64,000 nucleotides of DNA. Source: Plebeiibacterium sediminum. Lineage in GTDB: Bacteria; Bacteroidota; Bacteroidia; Bacteroidales; Marinilabiliaceae. Numbering within the stretch: position 1 is the stretch's first letter; every line of letters begins with the position of its first letter. This document shows, one piece after another, positions 9,661-19,672 of the stretch. A program made the position numbers and the translations under genes. The stretch is from positions 1 to 64,000 of the forward strand of contig NZ_JAPDPJ010000016.1 in assembly GCF_026013605.1 (NCBI RefSeq). Direction: 5' to 3'. The notes beneath the pieces were generated by a model. It was not told the DNA's origin. It saw only the letters and a program-made list of their open reading frames with translations, and searched no databases.

Positions 9661-11793
9661 TTAAGGCATTGGTTTTAAATCTTCCCACATTACGTCCCAT
9701 GTTCCGTCGTTAGGAAATCCCGGAGTGTCCACAGTATTTCCATCCCATCCGGCACACATCATAGCCACTGCTGTTAACAGACCACCATTTCCTGGTAAGT
9801 AAACTCTTAAGCGACTATCCTGATAATTATGTCCGTTTACCAAATAAGTATTGGTTCTTTTATCCATTAGTAATGCGCCAACAGCTTTATCAGGCTCTCC
9901 CAAACGAGCAGCACACATGGCTGTCATTGGATAATCCCATCCCCAGGTTTTACCCCAGTTCCAATTATCCCATATCCAATGCAAAGTATTTTTCATATAA
10001 TCAGGACGAACCAATTTACATTGTGGCAGAATACCCATTGCTCCCAAAACAGCCGGATGATCAGACGTAAATCGAATATCTTTATAAGTATCCACAGCAT
10101 CTTCCGCGGCAAGATATAATCCATCTTTTGAGGCCAATGGCGACAATTTATCTATCAACTCATCCCATTGCACATTTCGTTCTTTCCCTGCACGTTCTCT
10201 CCACTTTTGAGCCACTTCCATAGCATAATGCCAGTATGATAATTCAAAAGGTGGATTAACGGTTTCTGAAGCTCTTAAGGTTTCCTGAGCAGGAATTAAC
10301 CCTTTTAGCACATAACGGATTTCCATCTCATCATAAGTAGCAAATGAAGCCATAAATTTTGCAGTTTCTTCAACCAACTTACCATATTTCTCGATGACTT
10401 CCTCTGATGGATGATCGCGATAAACCAACTCAGCCATATAAATAAAGTGAGGCTGTTGCCAAATTAAGAAAGAACCTGTTGATGAAGGCGCCTCTAGACC
10501 TGAAGGATCAGTCATTTTCATCCATCTTACACCATCAAATCCCTGACGCTTAGCTATAGATTTTGCCACCGGATAAGCCTTTGAATACCAATCTAAACTA
10601 CGCTCTAATAAATCGATATGATTCCATAATGCAAAATGTACTGCATGCCACCAATGCATTTCAAGGTGAAATTTACCAAACCAACTGTTATAAGTTAATC
10701 CGGTTTCCTGTGGAGGTGTACTTCCTGCACATTGTATAGCCATTAAATACTGTGATAAAACAATTCTACGCTCCAATTCTGCAGCTCTTTCATCAGTACA
10801 TTTTGAAAAATCAATAGCTCCACCTTCTTTCCAGAATGATTGCCAATAATTCGATGCATTTTGTATTACATCAGCCATCATTGATTTATTGTTGATTGGC
10901 ATATCTTTAGAAAACTCACAAGTAAATTCAAACTGATCTGATTCCGGATCTAAAATAAAATAATGTGCAGCCTTTTCTTTTACTGAGGCTTTACCTGTCC
11001 ATTGAAGTTTTACAAAATATATATCGTTATCCAATGTTCTTTTCAGAATGCAATAATCTTCACCGTTTTCTACAATCTCAGTTTTATGCTTTTCTGGAGA
11101 ATTCCAATCCGTGGCATAATCTGCATGCTTACCTGTTGCATAAGGAAATCGAAGATTTATATTTAATTGATCTTTGGCGATAAGAGGAGATGAAATTTCA
11201 GCTTTAATCTCGTCAATTTTTGGATCACATGCTGTTTTTACAGATACAGAATCTCCTTCAATTGTATATTTAGTTTCAATGATACCATCCCAAAGCCTTA
11301 GTTTCTGATTGATTCCGGAAATATCACTTTGATCAACCAATTGACCATCTGCTGCTGTTAGTTCTAAACCAACATATCCTAAATGTAAACGATGTGGATT
11401 GCTTCTGTACCAATTCGCAGCATCATGATTTCTGTTTTCACCTTTAAACTGAACTGCATAAACTTCATCCTTACCCCTAAAGTCATATGTTTTTAAAGTT
11501 TCTTCAAACTTATAATTATTTGGATTAGTAAAACTATGCCATCCCCATTGCGACTGTGTTCCCAATGGCACTCCATTTTTATACGCTTCGGGAAAAGTCT
11601 GCAAACCAGTTGCATCAATAGTCATAGCAAAGTTTCCATTACCAACAGATAATGAACTTAATGAATCAAACTGAGTTACAATTGGACTATTTCTATTAAC
11701 AACTTCAAATCGGTTGATTTTTTCTGGTACTTTAGTTTTACATGCGAATAATGCAGCGCATAATATCGCCAGAGCAGTGAGATTTTTTATCAT
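9661..11793 (-). CDS. Uncharacterised six-hairpin (GH65-like) lipoprotein
   Basis: About 710 residues, beginning with a lipoprotein signal (MIKNLTALAILCAALFAC). ATG 11793 is preferred; the frame extends to a TTG at 11814 with six or seven extra residues. A beta-sandwich N-terminal half (about 30-320) is followed by an (alpha/alpha)6 barrel. Conspicuous blocks are ETGLTYNSWFGKFHLEMHWW (about residues 365-385), GLIPAQETLRASETVNPPFE and TSDHPAVLGAMGILP. The WFGKFHLEMHWW block recalls the GH65 and protein-glucosylgalactosyl-hydroxylysine glucosidase group. Acidic residues in these blocks would be candidate catalysts. Position between the PL1-GH43 fusion (6 bases apart from the longest start) and the DUF4450-type gene implies a role in pectic side-chain removal. 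I do not recognise a characterised relative. Confidence 0.7.
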   Translation of the reverse strand: MIKNLTALAILCAALFACKTKVPEKINRFEVVNRNSPIVTQFDSLSSLSVGNGNFAMTIDATGLQTFPEAYKNGVPLGTQSQWGWHSFTNPNNYKFEETLKTYDFRGKDEVYAVQFKGENRNHDAANWYRSNPHRLHLGYVGLELTAADGQLVDQSDISGINQKLRLWDGIIETKYTIEGDSVSVKTACDPKIDEIKAEISSPLIAKDQLNINLRFPYATGKHADYATDWNSPEKHKTEIVENGEDYCILKRTLDNDIYFVKLQWTGKASVKEKAAHYFILDPESDQFEFTCEFSKDMPINNKSMMADVIQNASNYWQSFWKEGGAIDFSKCTDERAAELERRIVLSQYLMAIQCAGSTPPQETGLTYNSWFGKFHLEMHWWHAVHFALWNHIDLLERSLDWYSKAYPVAKSIAKRQGFDGVRWMKMTDPSGLEAPSSTGSFLIWQQPHFIYMAELVYRDHPSEEVIEKYGKLVEETAKFMASFATYDEMEIRYVLKGLIPAQETLRASETVNPPFELSYWHYAMEVAQKWRERAGKERNVQWDELIDKLSPLASKDGLYLAAEDAVDTYKDIRFTSDHPAVLGAMGILPQCKLVRPDYMKNTLHWIWDNWNWGKTWGWDYPMTAMCAARLGEPDKAVGALLMDKRTNTYLVNGHNYQDSRLRVYLPGNGGLLTAVAMMCAGWDGNTVDTPGFPNDGTWDVMWEDLKPMP

Positions 11794-11819
11794 AACATTT
11801 TGGTTTATCATCAAATATT

Positions 11820-14177
11820 CTATTTCTGTTCTTCATTTATTTTAAATACAAAACCCGTTGATGTTTCATATTTTCCACCTTGCATGGCATTAAACAAATA
11901 TGCAGGCTTGCCATCTTTTAATAGGACTTGAGGTCTTTCAAATCTACCATATCTTTTCAGGTGTTTAGGTGCAGGAGGTTCTTCTAAATAAGCTTCAGCC
12001 TCGAACCATGCAATTTCAGGTTCAGACCAGGATATTCCATCTTTTGATGTAAAGATTAATCCAACATCATGATTAAAATATCCCATATCTCTCATCAACA
12101 TTTTAAACTCCCCATTTTCGATGAATACATTGGCATCTTCAACTTGCTTATTATCCCCATGTAAGGAAAAATCAATAATTGGATTTTCTTTATACTTTTT
12201 AAATTTGCTATCTATATTTTTTGCGATTGCTAAACCATATTTTCTATTTCCTCTAATGAATCCTTTCTCTGATTTATAATTACCTGTATTCCATGATTTA
12301 TAATACAAATAACATTCTCCAGAAGATGGAAAAACAACTGCTGGATTGGTTGTACAACAGTCATCCCAATTTCCTTCTTTTCCTGCTTCCAAAATGGGTT
12401 TATCTGATCGAATCCATGGACCATTTAACGATGTTGCAGTAGCCAGCCCTATACGTTTTGTAAAAACTGTTTTATCTGAATTACCCATATAAAACAGGTA
12501 ATATTTACCATCTCTATATTTAATATGTGGATTATGACAGGTAGTGGCATCAAAATAACCATCTCTTGGTGCAATTACCGTTTCTACATATTGATAAGGA
12601 CCTTCCGGTTGATCAGCTACAGCATGAGCTACTTCGCTCTGATGTATCCAACCTCCCATTCCGTATTTTTTAGGCCAGCGAGAATAAAAGACATGAACTT
12701 TACCATCCTTGTCAAATATGGGTGCACAACCCCATACATAGTATTCTGAAGTTTCTAATATTCTGCCTTTAGCTTCAAGCCGTTTACTAAAATTTGAAAT
12801 TTTTTCTTTCGGATAGTGGTTGGTTACGACTGTATCAGTGCAGGATTTTAAAATAGTTTTATTGGGTTCCTTATCTGTTATAATTGAATTTAAATATACT
12901 TCTACATTTGTGTAATATTTACTTAGTGAAAATACACTTCCATCAAGATTTGAATTGGCATTTAAGCCATGTTCTTTTTCCCATTCATCAGGCATTCCAT
13001 CTTTATCGGTATCTTCTGGTGCTTTACCTTTTTTTAATAATGGCCAACCTCCTACTTCTTCCTGTGAATCTATAATTCCTTTATTTCCTCCACCAAATAT
13101 TTCTCCTCCTGAAACTTTTCCAGAAGCCACGTCTTTAATAATGCGAGCATCGTAGCTATCTCTATTTAAACTACATCCAGCAAATTTTAATACTTTTGCA
13201 TAAGCTTCTTCCGGCTTATCTTGTTTTATTTTAATGAGCTCAAATGGAGAATCCATTTTTATAACAGGGTCTTTAGTTCCCACTCCTAACCAATTATTCC
13301 TACTTACAGAATCATTCCAAATCATTACATTATCTGAAATAAATAAGGATGTTGAACCATCTTCAGCAGGTTCGTAGAATGTAGAATTTATATTTTCAGA
13401 TGTGGCTGGACCTGGTTTATAATAATTAGCCACAAAGTTTATTTTGCCTCCACGACCACCGCCATATGCAGCTTTATATCCCCAATTAAAAACTACATTA
13501 TTTGTAAAATCAACTGGGCCATAACCATCTGAGGCAAACCTTGGATTACGACTACTGTGATGAGCTAATAAGTTATGGTGAAAAGAAGCATTGGAGCCAC
13601 CCCATATTCCACCGAAACCATGCGCCCCCTTTGAATGTGATGATTTTGAAAGACTCTGTGTAATCATGCACCATTGCACCGTGATATTTTTTGATCGATA
13701 AACAGATAGGCACTCATCTACTGACCATGATACTGAACAGTGATCGATGATTAATTGCTCTATATCACGTCCACCCATCGCATCATCTTCAATTTTATTA
13801 ATGTCTCCCAAGCGAGCACGTATATATCGAATAATTACATTATTTGCCTTAATATATAATGGATATCCTTTAATACAAATGCCATCTCCAGGCGCAGATT
13901 GACCGGCAATGGTAATACTATCATTATCTATAACTAACTTTGAGTTTAATTCAATGGTTCCGTCTACTGAGAATACCACAATTCGGGCACCCTGCTGCAT
14001 TAATGCATCTCGTAAACTTCCTGGGCCTGAATCATTGAGATTATTTACATAAATAACCCTTCCTCCTCTTCCTCCACTAGTATATTTTCCACAACCTTCA
14101 GCTGCAGGAAATGATGGAGATTGACCAAGTAAATGGCTATTTATTAATAATAAAAATATGGGTAGGAATAAACGCAT
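11820..14177 (-). CDS. Two-domain pectate lyase (PL1) - GH43-like fusion, exported
   Basis: A 785-residue secreted protein (signal MRLFLPIFLLLINSHLLGQ). Residues about 22-300 form a PL1 parallel beta-helix: PAAEGCGKYTSGGRGG, NLNDSGPGSLRDAL, VDGTIELNSKL, the calcium-site region DHCSVSWSVDECLS, and HHSSRNPRF with the conserved Arg. A calcium-type loop (DTDKDGMPDEWE, about 390-400) closes the lyase part. From about residue 465 to the end the sequence changes to a five-bladed beta-propeller hydrolase pattern (YVWGCAPIFDKDGKVHVFYSRW, DATTCHNPHI, KYGLAIAKN, RFERPQVLL), closest to GH43/GH117-type propellers. The frame is continuous, so this is a genuine fusion of an endo-lyase with an exo-glycosidase. 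First enzyme gene after SusC/SusD, separated by a 360-base gap with a stem-loop. Confidence 0.85.
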   Translation of the reverse strand: MRLFLPIFLLLINSHLLGQSPSFPAAEGCGKYTSGGRGGRVIYVNNLNDSGPGSLRDALMQQGARIVVFSVDGTIELNSKLVIDNDSITIAGQSAPGDGICIKGYPLYIKANNVIIRYIRARLGDINKIEDDAMGGRDIEQLIIDHCSVSWSVDECLSVYRSKNITVQWCMITQSLSKSSHSKGAHGFGGIWGGSNASFHHNLLAHHSSRNPRFASDGYGPVDFTNNVVFNWGYKAAYGGGRGGKINFVANYYKPGPATSENINSTFYEPAEDGSTSLFISDNVMIWNDSVSRNNWLGVGTKDPVIKMDSPFELIKIKQDKPEEAYAKVLKFAGCSLNRDSYDARIIKDVASGKVSGGEIFGGGNKGIIDSQEEVGGWPLLKKGKAPEDTDKDGMPDEWEKEHGLNANSNLDGSVFSLSKYYTNVEVYLNSIITDKEPNKTILKSCTDTVVTNHYPKEKISNFSKRLEAKGRILETSEYYVWGCAPIFDKDGKVHVFYSRWPKKYGMGGWIHQSEVAHAVADQPEGPYQYVETVIAPRDGYFDATTCHNPHIKYRDGKYYLFYMGNSDKTVFTKRIGLATATSLNGPWIRSDKPILEAGKEGNWDDCCTTNPAVVFPSSGECYLYYKSWNTGNYKSEKGFIRGNRKYGLAIAKNIDSKFKKYKENPIIDFSLHGDNKQVEDANVFIENGEFKMLMRDMGYFNHDVGLIFTSKDGISWSEPEIAWFEAEAYLEEPPAPKHLKRYGRFERPQVLLKDGKPAYLFNAMQGGKYETSTGFVFKINEEQK

Positions 14178-14537
14178 TATTGAAATAATATTGAATTTTT
14201 ATGGAACTTGAGTAAGTATGATTTCTGCTTTGTGGTTACATTTTCTAAATTAACTATCTCTTCCAAATTTACTTTTCATGCCAATTATACAAATGTCTAC
14301 ACGTTCAAATTAATACAATTTTGTACATACAATATAATTCATCCACATGTAAAACACTAAATTAAAAGGCTTTAAAAATTATTGTCAGGAATGAATTTCA
14401 AACAAAAGATAATTTTATTAATCCTTTATTGGACAATAAATTTCCCACAGCATTTAGCTGTGGGAGTAATAATAATCACTTCTTATGCTAACAATTAATA
14501 TCTATATTGTATGAATAAATAAAAACCATAATTACAT
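14178..14537 (-). promoter_or_regulatory. Non-coding gap between susD-like and PL1 genes
   Basis: A 360-base interval without a credible gene. It contains a strong stem-loop at 14443-14465 just after the SusD stop and, at 14321-14331, the 11-mer TTGTACATACA, which occurs exactly once more at 19722-19732 upstream of the SusC gene. This suggests an internal promoter or activator site for the enzyme genes in addition to read-through from SusC/D. I could not identify a convincing TAnnTTTG box here. The rest appears featureless AT-rich DNA. Confidence 0.4.
14443..14465 (-). terminator. Stem-loop after the first susD-like gene
   Basis: Perfect 9-bp arms, TCCCACAGC and GCTGTGGGA, with a 5-base loop, 73 bases past the SusD stop. 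On the minus strand the stem is followed by AATTTATTG rather than a run of T, so it may be a partial terminator or an mRNA-stabilising 3' end that makes SusC/D transcript more abundant than the enzyme transcript. Confidence 0.65.
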
Positions 14538-16361
14538 TTAGTAAAGTGGATGTTGTTGACCTTCTAATCCTGGATTTACATCGATCATTTTCTGATTTAA
14601 AGGCAACAACTCTACCTTCTCTTTTTCTAAACCACGGAATAAAGATTCAATCCAAACCTGATCTGGTGTATATGCTTTTCCATTGGAAAGATCATCTGCA
14701 CTAAACATATCTAAAACAACATATCCCTGAGCCTCTAAATCTGCTATTTCAGTTTCTGATAACTCAGTTTTGTAACTTATATAATCTACAGCAACAAGAG
14801 CGTCTTCAAAATCGGTTGCAGCAACTGGTAAATAAGCTCTATATAAATCAACATTTGTATAATTACCTGTATGATTAGCTATATCAATAACCTTTTGTTT
14901 TGCACCTGTTAATGTTTCATAATGAATACCCCAACGTATCAAATCTGTTCTTCTTAATGTTTCAAAACCAAGTTCCAGTTTACGTTCTTTTATTATGGCA
15001 TCTTTAAAATTTGAATATGCTGTTGGAATAGTTCCTACTTTAGCCTCATCATTATTAAAAGCTCTCATTCTCACCTCTTTTAAAGCTTCTACAGCTTCAT
15101 TACTAGGCGCACCATTTATTTCATTTTCAGCCTCAGCATACATTAAAAGCACATCTGAATAACGTAAAACAGGCCAGTTAATATCGCGTTTATTAACCTT
15201 TACTCCTAGTTCAGATGTCCAGTCAACTCTGAATTTACCAATAGTTAAACCTGAGAAAGTACTTAACTTTCGTATATTATCTGAACTGATATCATAATTA
15301 CAAATCGTAACATCTCTACGTACATCACCTTCCTCAAAATCAAAATAGTATGATGGAATAGCCTGCATTGCTGGTTTTGCTTTTTGATACATACAATTTG
15401 GATGTGCATAAATTCCATTGGTATAACCAATACTGTAATCATTTACATTGGCTCCATACTGACCTAATTCTAAAATCGATTCATCATTATATCTGCCATT
15501 CATCAAATCTCTAAATACATCTTCATAATTTTCAACTAAATGATTCTGTCCATGCTGAATAATTTGATAGCAAGCATTTGATGCAATTTGATATAATTCT
15601 GCAATTCTATTTTGATCTTCTCTTTGTGCCAACCTGACAGAAGCTGGATCGTATGTATTCAAATCAAAACGCAAAGAATAACCTGCTGCATAAAGAGCGG
15701 TACGAGCTAAGATTCCATAAGCAGCATTTTTTGTAAATCGCTCAGGAGTTGTATAAACACCTTCATCTAACCAAGGTAATAATTCGGTTGCTGCTTGTAA
15801 ATCTTTAATGATACCATCATAAATAGTATCTCGGGGTACTCTTGATGAAGTAAAAGTATCCATATCTTCAACCGGTTTTGTTGGATATGGAACATCACCA
15901 AAAAATCTAACAATATTAAGATAGTTCATCCCTCTTACTGCGTAAGACTCACCTAAAAGATAATCAATCTTTTGCTGATCCGCTTCACTACTACCAGTTT
16001 TCATTGCTGTTAACTTTTTTATACACACATTTGCATACTCAATTCCTGCATACAATGCATTATATGTTGAAGTTGGAATATTTGATGTAGTGTAAACATA
16101 ATTTGCCATCTGATTTTTAGAGTTTGTATCTCCTTCGGTTGACATACATTCATCAGTTCCCATTCCTAACTGATAATACAACTCTCTGTTAAATGTATTT
16201 GTATAGCATGCCATCACAGCCATTTCTGCCCTGCCTACAGATTCAAAAACGGAACTACTATCATATTTTGATTCCGACGGCATATCTAACCAGTCTTCGC
16301 ATGAGCTAAATAATAAACTTAGCAGCGCTAAACCTAATATATATACTTTATTCATCTTCAT
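14538..16361 (-). CDS. SusD/RagB-family outer-membrane glycan-binding lipoprotein (pectin locus)
   Basis: SusD-like surface lipoprotein of 607 residues that captures oligosaccharides and hands them to the adjacent SusC transporter. The lipobox is LLFSSCEDWLDMPSE, followed by the SusD N-terminal helices (tetratricopeptide-like), including YLLGESYAVRGMNYLNIVRFFGDVPY at about residues 125-150, a hallmark block of the family. The C-terminal half contains WPVLRYSDVLLMYAEAENEING and the KERKLELGFETLRRTDLIRWG block. The gap to SusC is 19 bases, typical of a susCD pair. Length is above the usual 500-550, due to inserts in the ligand-binding half. An ATG two codons in (16355) is an equally possible start. 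Confidence 0.95.
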   Translation of the reverse strand: MKMNKVYILGLALLSLLFSSCEDWLDMPSESKYDSSSVFESVGRAEMAVMACYTNTFNRELYYQLGMGTDECMSTEGDTNSKNQMANYVYTTSNIPTSTYNALYAGIEYANVCIKKLTAMKTGSSEADQQKIDYLLGESYAVRGMNYLNIVRFFGDVPYPTKPVEDMDTFTSSRVPRDTIYDGIIKDLQAATELLPWLDEGVYTTPERFTKNAAYGILARTALYAAGYSLRFDLNTYDPASVRLAQREDQNRIAELYQIASNACYQIIQHGQNHLVENYEDVFRDLMNGRYNDESILELGQYGANVNDYSIGYTNGIYAHPNCMYQKAKPAMQAIPSYYFDFEEGDVRRDVTICNYDISSDNIRKLSTFSGLTIGKFRVDWTSELGVKVNKRDINWPVLRYSDVLLMYAEAENEINGAPSNEAVEALKEVRMRAFNNDEAKVGTIPTAYSNFKDAIIKERKLELGFETLRRTDLIRWGIHYETLTGAKQKVIDIANHTGNYTNVDLYRAYLPVAATDFEDALVAVDYISYKTELSETEIADLEAQGYVVLDMFSADDLSNGKAYTPDQVWIESLFRGLEKEKVELLPLNQKMIDVNPGLEGQQHPLY

Positions 16362-16380
16362 TTCTATAATTTTTAAGGAA

Positions 16381-19300
16381 TTAGAATGTTAGGTTAAGTC
16401 CCACAACCACACTTTTTGCTCTTGGATAAGCTGAATTATCAACACCTCTTGTTAACAAACTAGAAGTTGCAGATACTTCCGGATCATATCCTGAATAATT
16501 TGTAAATGTGTGTATGTTGTTTAACGTACAATAAAAACGTAATTTATTAACGTGCATTCGTTTAATAATATGAGAAGGTAAGGTATATCCTAATGTAATA
16601 GTGCTTAGTCTTAAAAATGAACCATCTTCAATATAATAATCTAAGGCATCTGTAATTGCAATTTTATTATCTGAATGCAAACTCCACATCGCATCTTTAT
16701 TATATTGTTGTGGGTTTAATGCCGCTAAACGCTGTAGATCATTAGTTTCCTGACCTGTTGTAGGATCCACTAATACAAAACGATCGGCCATCACTTTCAT
16801 TGAAGTTTGATTTGGTAAATAAGGTCCGATAAAACGTTGTGAATTCATGTTGAAAACTTCGTTTCCATAGGAGAAACTCATGAAAATACCTAAATCAAAT
16901 CCTTTATAGGTAAAGGTATTTACCAGACCTCCTGTAAAATCAGGTTCCGCACTACCAATAATGCGTCTATCATCTGTTGACCAGACAGGATTACCATCAT
17001 CATCGGTGTTTCCTTCTTTGGTTATATACTTAACATCTCCTGGCTTAATAGAACTTCTAACCTTTCCTTTTAAACTAGCAACTCCATCTTTTAACGAATA
17101 GGTACCATCGGCATTTTGATTGAAATCGTCTGTTGTATAAACACCATCATATTCGTAGCCATAAAACTGACCTAATGGTTGTCCTTTTTCAACAATAAAG
17201 TCTATTCTACCATAGTTTTGAATAAAATAGTCATCATCTTCTCCATAAATATTTAACACTTTTGATTTATTGAAAGAGATATTAAAATCGGTAGTCCATG
17301 TGAATTTATTGTTTCTTACATTATAGGTATTTAAAACAAACTCAAAACCTCGGTTTCTGATTGATCCAATATTCTGAAACTGATAGCTATATCCTGTTGA
17401 AGTAGGAATAGAGTTTTTAATTAACAGGTTATCTGACACATTATTATAAAACTCTGAGGTTAAGTTAATTCTACTGTCAAAAAATGAAACATCTAAACCT
17501 ACATTTGTAGATTTTGTTGTTTCCCACTGTAAATCAGGATTACCAACGGTATTACCTGGCTTCAAAGTTGATACCTGTTTTTTATCAATTGCATAATACC
17601 CTGATTGATAATCCGTAGCATACATATTATTACTAATATCACAGTTACCCGTAGTACCATATCCTACACGAAATTTAAGGTTATTGATTAAACTTAAATT
17701 ATCCATAAATGGTTCTTCAGACGCCCTCCATGCTCCTGATACAGAAGGAAAATATCCCCATTGATTACCTTTTGAAAATTTAGAAGATCCATCACCTCTA
17801 ATGGTACCTGTAAGTAGATATTTTTCATTTAAATTATAGTTTAATCTACCAAAAACAGAAACAATACCATTTGTACTTTTTCCTGATTTATAAGAGAAAA
17901 CCTGTCCTGCCATACTCACATCACTCAAACCAAAATTATTATCAGGAAATTCGTAATAAGTATTATTCAGGTTCATAGACTCACTATAATAAGTTTCCTG
18001 ACCAATTAAAACATTTACTTTATGTGCATTAAACTCGTGCGCCCAGTTCAATGTGTTGGTTACCTGCCAGGTAAACTTTTCACTATTATCTCTTGAACCA
18101 AAAGGTCCTCCGTTATTTTGAGCTTCTTTTGTTCTTCCATCATCCCAATAATCATTTCTAACTTGTTGCCACAAATAACTTCCTGCAGTTCTAAACGTTA
18201 AATCATCAGTTAAATCTACATCAAATGCTGTATTTACAGTAAAAAGACGTGTGTACTTTTCTTTTGTAACAGCATCATTCATAATTAATGGATTATAAAT
18301 ATCATACTGTGAATCAATATCCTGCATTTCATTACTAATATCAGAGTTAATTAACTCATCATTTGTATATCGGGCACCACCTGTTACCGGTTGCAAAATC
18401 GACATCTTTAAAGTACCGCCTAAAGAACCACCACCATCAAGTTCTGTTCCCATAAAACTTGTACCAAAAGATAATCTAATTCTATCATTCAATTCGTGAT
18501 TTAATTTGGCTCTTAAACTATTTCGGTTATAACCTGATTTATCAAGCAAGCCTTCCTGCCCAGTATAGTTATAACTCAACATATATTGAGTTTTATCGCT
18601 ACTTCCAGTAATATTTACATTATGGTTCGTTAAGGTAGCTGTACCCCCAAACACTACATCTTGCCAATCAATTGGAGCTACACCTCCATATTGTTGTTCA
18701 ATTCTGTCATATGCTCCAGTATAGAAGTCGCTACTATTAAGATCTCCCCCATAAATATTAGCCCAGCTATTAATCTGTCCGTTTAAGGTTTGAAATTCAT
18801 ACTGATACTCTACATATTCCTGAGTATTTAGCAAGTCCAGCTTAGAGCCCAATTTTTCAAAACTAAAGTAGGCATTGTAATTAACTTCGGTTTTTCCTTT
18901 TTTACCAGACTTTGTTGTAATGATAATTACACCATTAGAACCTCTTGCCCCATAAATAGCTGTTGCAGAAGCATCTTTCATTACATCAATAGACTCAATA
19001 TCATTAATATCAATATTTTTAAGTCCATCATCCATTTGAAAACCGTCTACAATATACAACGGAGATGACCCTTGGGTAATAGATGTACCACCCCTTACTA
19101 CCACATTTATATCGGCACCTGGTGCACCACTTTGTGTTACCACATTAACACCGGCAATTTTACCGGTAATTGCCTGAGCTGCTGTGGTAACTGGCACTGT
19201 AGCCAATTCACCACCTTTAACAGAACTTACCGCTCCTGTTAAATCACGTTTCTTTGAAGTACCATAACCAATAACAACAACTTCATCTAATTCTGAGATT

Positions 19301-19602
19301 TCTTCTTTCAGTGTAATATTTATTGTTGTGTTGCTACCAACTAAAACTGTTTGAGAGTCAAAACCAATTGATGAAAAAACAATTTTAGCTTCTTTACTTG
19401 CAACTGTAATGGAATACTTACCATTTATATCAGTTAAGGTACCATTCATTGTACCTTCCTCTAAAATTGTAACACCCGGGATAGGATCTGTACCATCGGT
19501 AACTTTTCCTGTAACATTAATTTGTGAGCTTGCATAAATACTGATTCCAAACAGGAGAATCAGCAAAGTTATACTTCGCACGACTGCATGATTTTTTTTC
19601 AT
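16381..19602 (-). CDS. SusC/RagA-family TonB-dependent outer-membrane transporter (pectin locus)
   Basis: TonB-dependent porin of 1073 residues that imports oligosaccharides across the outer membrane in partnership with the downstream SusD. After a signal peptide (about 1-27) there is a carboxypeptidase-D-like domain (INVTGKVTDGTDPIPGVTI, about 28-110), then the TonB box region and plug with EVVVIGYGTSKKRDLTGAV and the ATAIYGARGSNGVIIITTKSGK block (about 115-240). The 22-strand barrel follows and ends in an aromatic residue (VVVGLNLTF), as expected for outer-membrane assembly. It is the first gene of the pectin operon and faces the HTCS gene across a 389-base region. Confidence 0.96.
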   Translation of the reverse strand: MKKNHAVVRSITLLILLFGISIYASSQINVTGKVTDGTDPIPGVTILEEGTMNGTLTDINGKYSITVASKEAKIVFSSIGFDSQTVLVGSNTTINITLKEEISELDEVVVIGYGTSKKRDLTGAVSSVKGGELATVPVTTAAQAITGKIAGVNVVTQSGAPGADINVVVRGGTSITQGSSPLYIVDGFQMDDGLKNIDINDIESIDVMKDASATAIYGARGSNGVIIITTKSGKKGKTEVNYNAYFSFEKLGSKLDLLNTQEYVEYQYEFQTLNGQINSWANIYGGDLNSSDFYTGAYDRIEQQYGGVAPIDWQDVVFGGTATLTNHNVNITGSSDKTQYMLSYNYTGQEGLLDKSGYNRNSLRAKLNHELNDRIRLSFGTSFMGTELDGGGSLGGTLKMSILQPVTGGARYTNDELINSDISNEMQDIDSQYDIYNPLIMNDAVTKEKYTRLFTVNTAFDVDLTDDLTFRTAGSYLWQQVRNDYWDDGRTKEAQNNGGPFGSRDNSEKFTWQVTNTLNWAHEFNAHKVNVLIGQETYYSESMNLNNTYYEFPDNNFGLSDVSMAGQVFSYKSGKSTNGIVSVFGRLNYNLNEKYLLTGTIRGDGSSKFSKGNQWGYFPSVSGAWRASEEPFMDNLSLINNLKFRVGYGTTGNCDISNNMYATDYQSGYYAIDKKQVSTLKPGNTVGNPDLQWETTKSTNVGLDVSFFDSRINLTSEFYNNVSDNLLIKNSIPTSTGYSYQFQNIGSIRNRGFEFVLNTYNVRNNKFTWTTDFNISFNKSKVLNIYGEDDDYFIQNYGRIDFIVEKGQPLGQFYGYEYDGVYTTDDFNQNADGTYSLKDGVASLKGKVRSSIKPGDVKYITKEGNTDDDGNPVWSTDDRRIIGSAEPDFTGGLVNTFTYKGFDLGIFMSFSYGNEVFNMNSQRFIGPYLPNQTSMKVMADRFVLVDPTTGQETNDLQRLAALNPQQYNKDAMWSLHSDNKIAITDALDYYIEDGSFLRLSTITLGYTLPSHIIKRMHVNKLRFYCTLNNIHTFTNYSGYDPEVSATSSLLTRGVDNSAYPRAKSVVVGLNLTF

Positions 19603-19664
19603 AGATACACTAATTTTAATTAACTAATTTTCCAGAATTAACTTTTATTAAGAAATTCGGATAC

Positions 19665-19672
19665 CAAAATTA
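19665..19672 (-). promoter_or_regulatory. Candidate -7 element for the pectin operon
   Basis: Minus strand TAATTTTG matches the Bacteroidota -7 consensus TAnnTTTG and would give a leader of about 58 bases before the SusC ATG. No matching -33 TTG was found at the usual distance, which would agree with an activator-dependent promoter. Confidence 0.35.

Noticed and set aside
12800-12900. Two separate genes or a frameshift at the PL1/GH43 junction
   Set aside because: The frame is continuous with no internal stop or start preceded by a ribosome site, and the linker region is in keeping with a designed two-domain protein.
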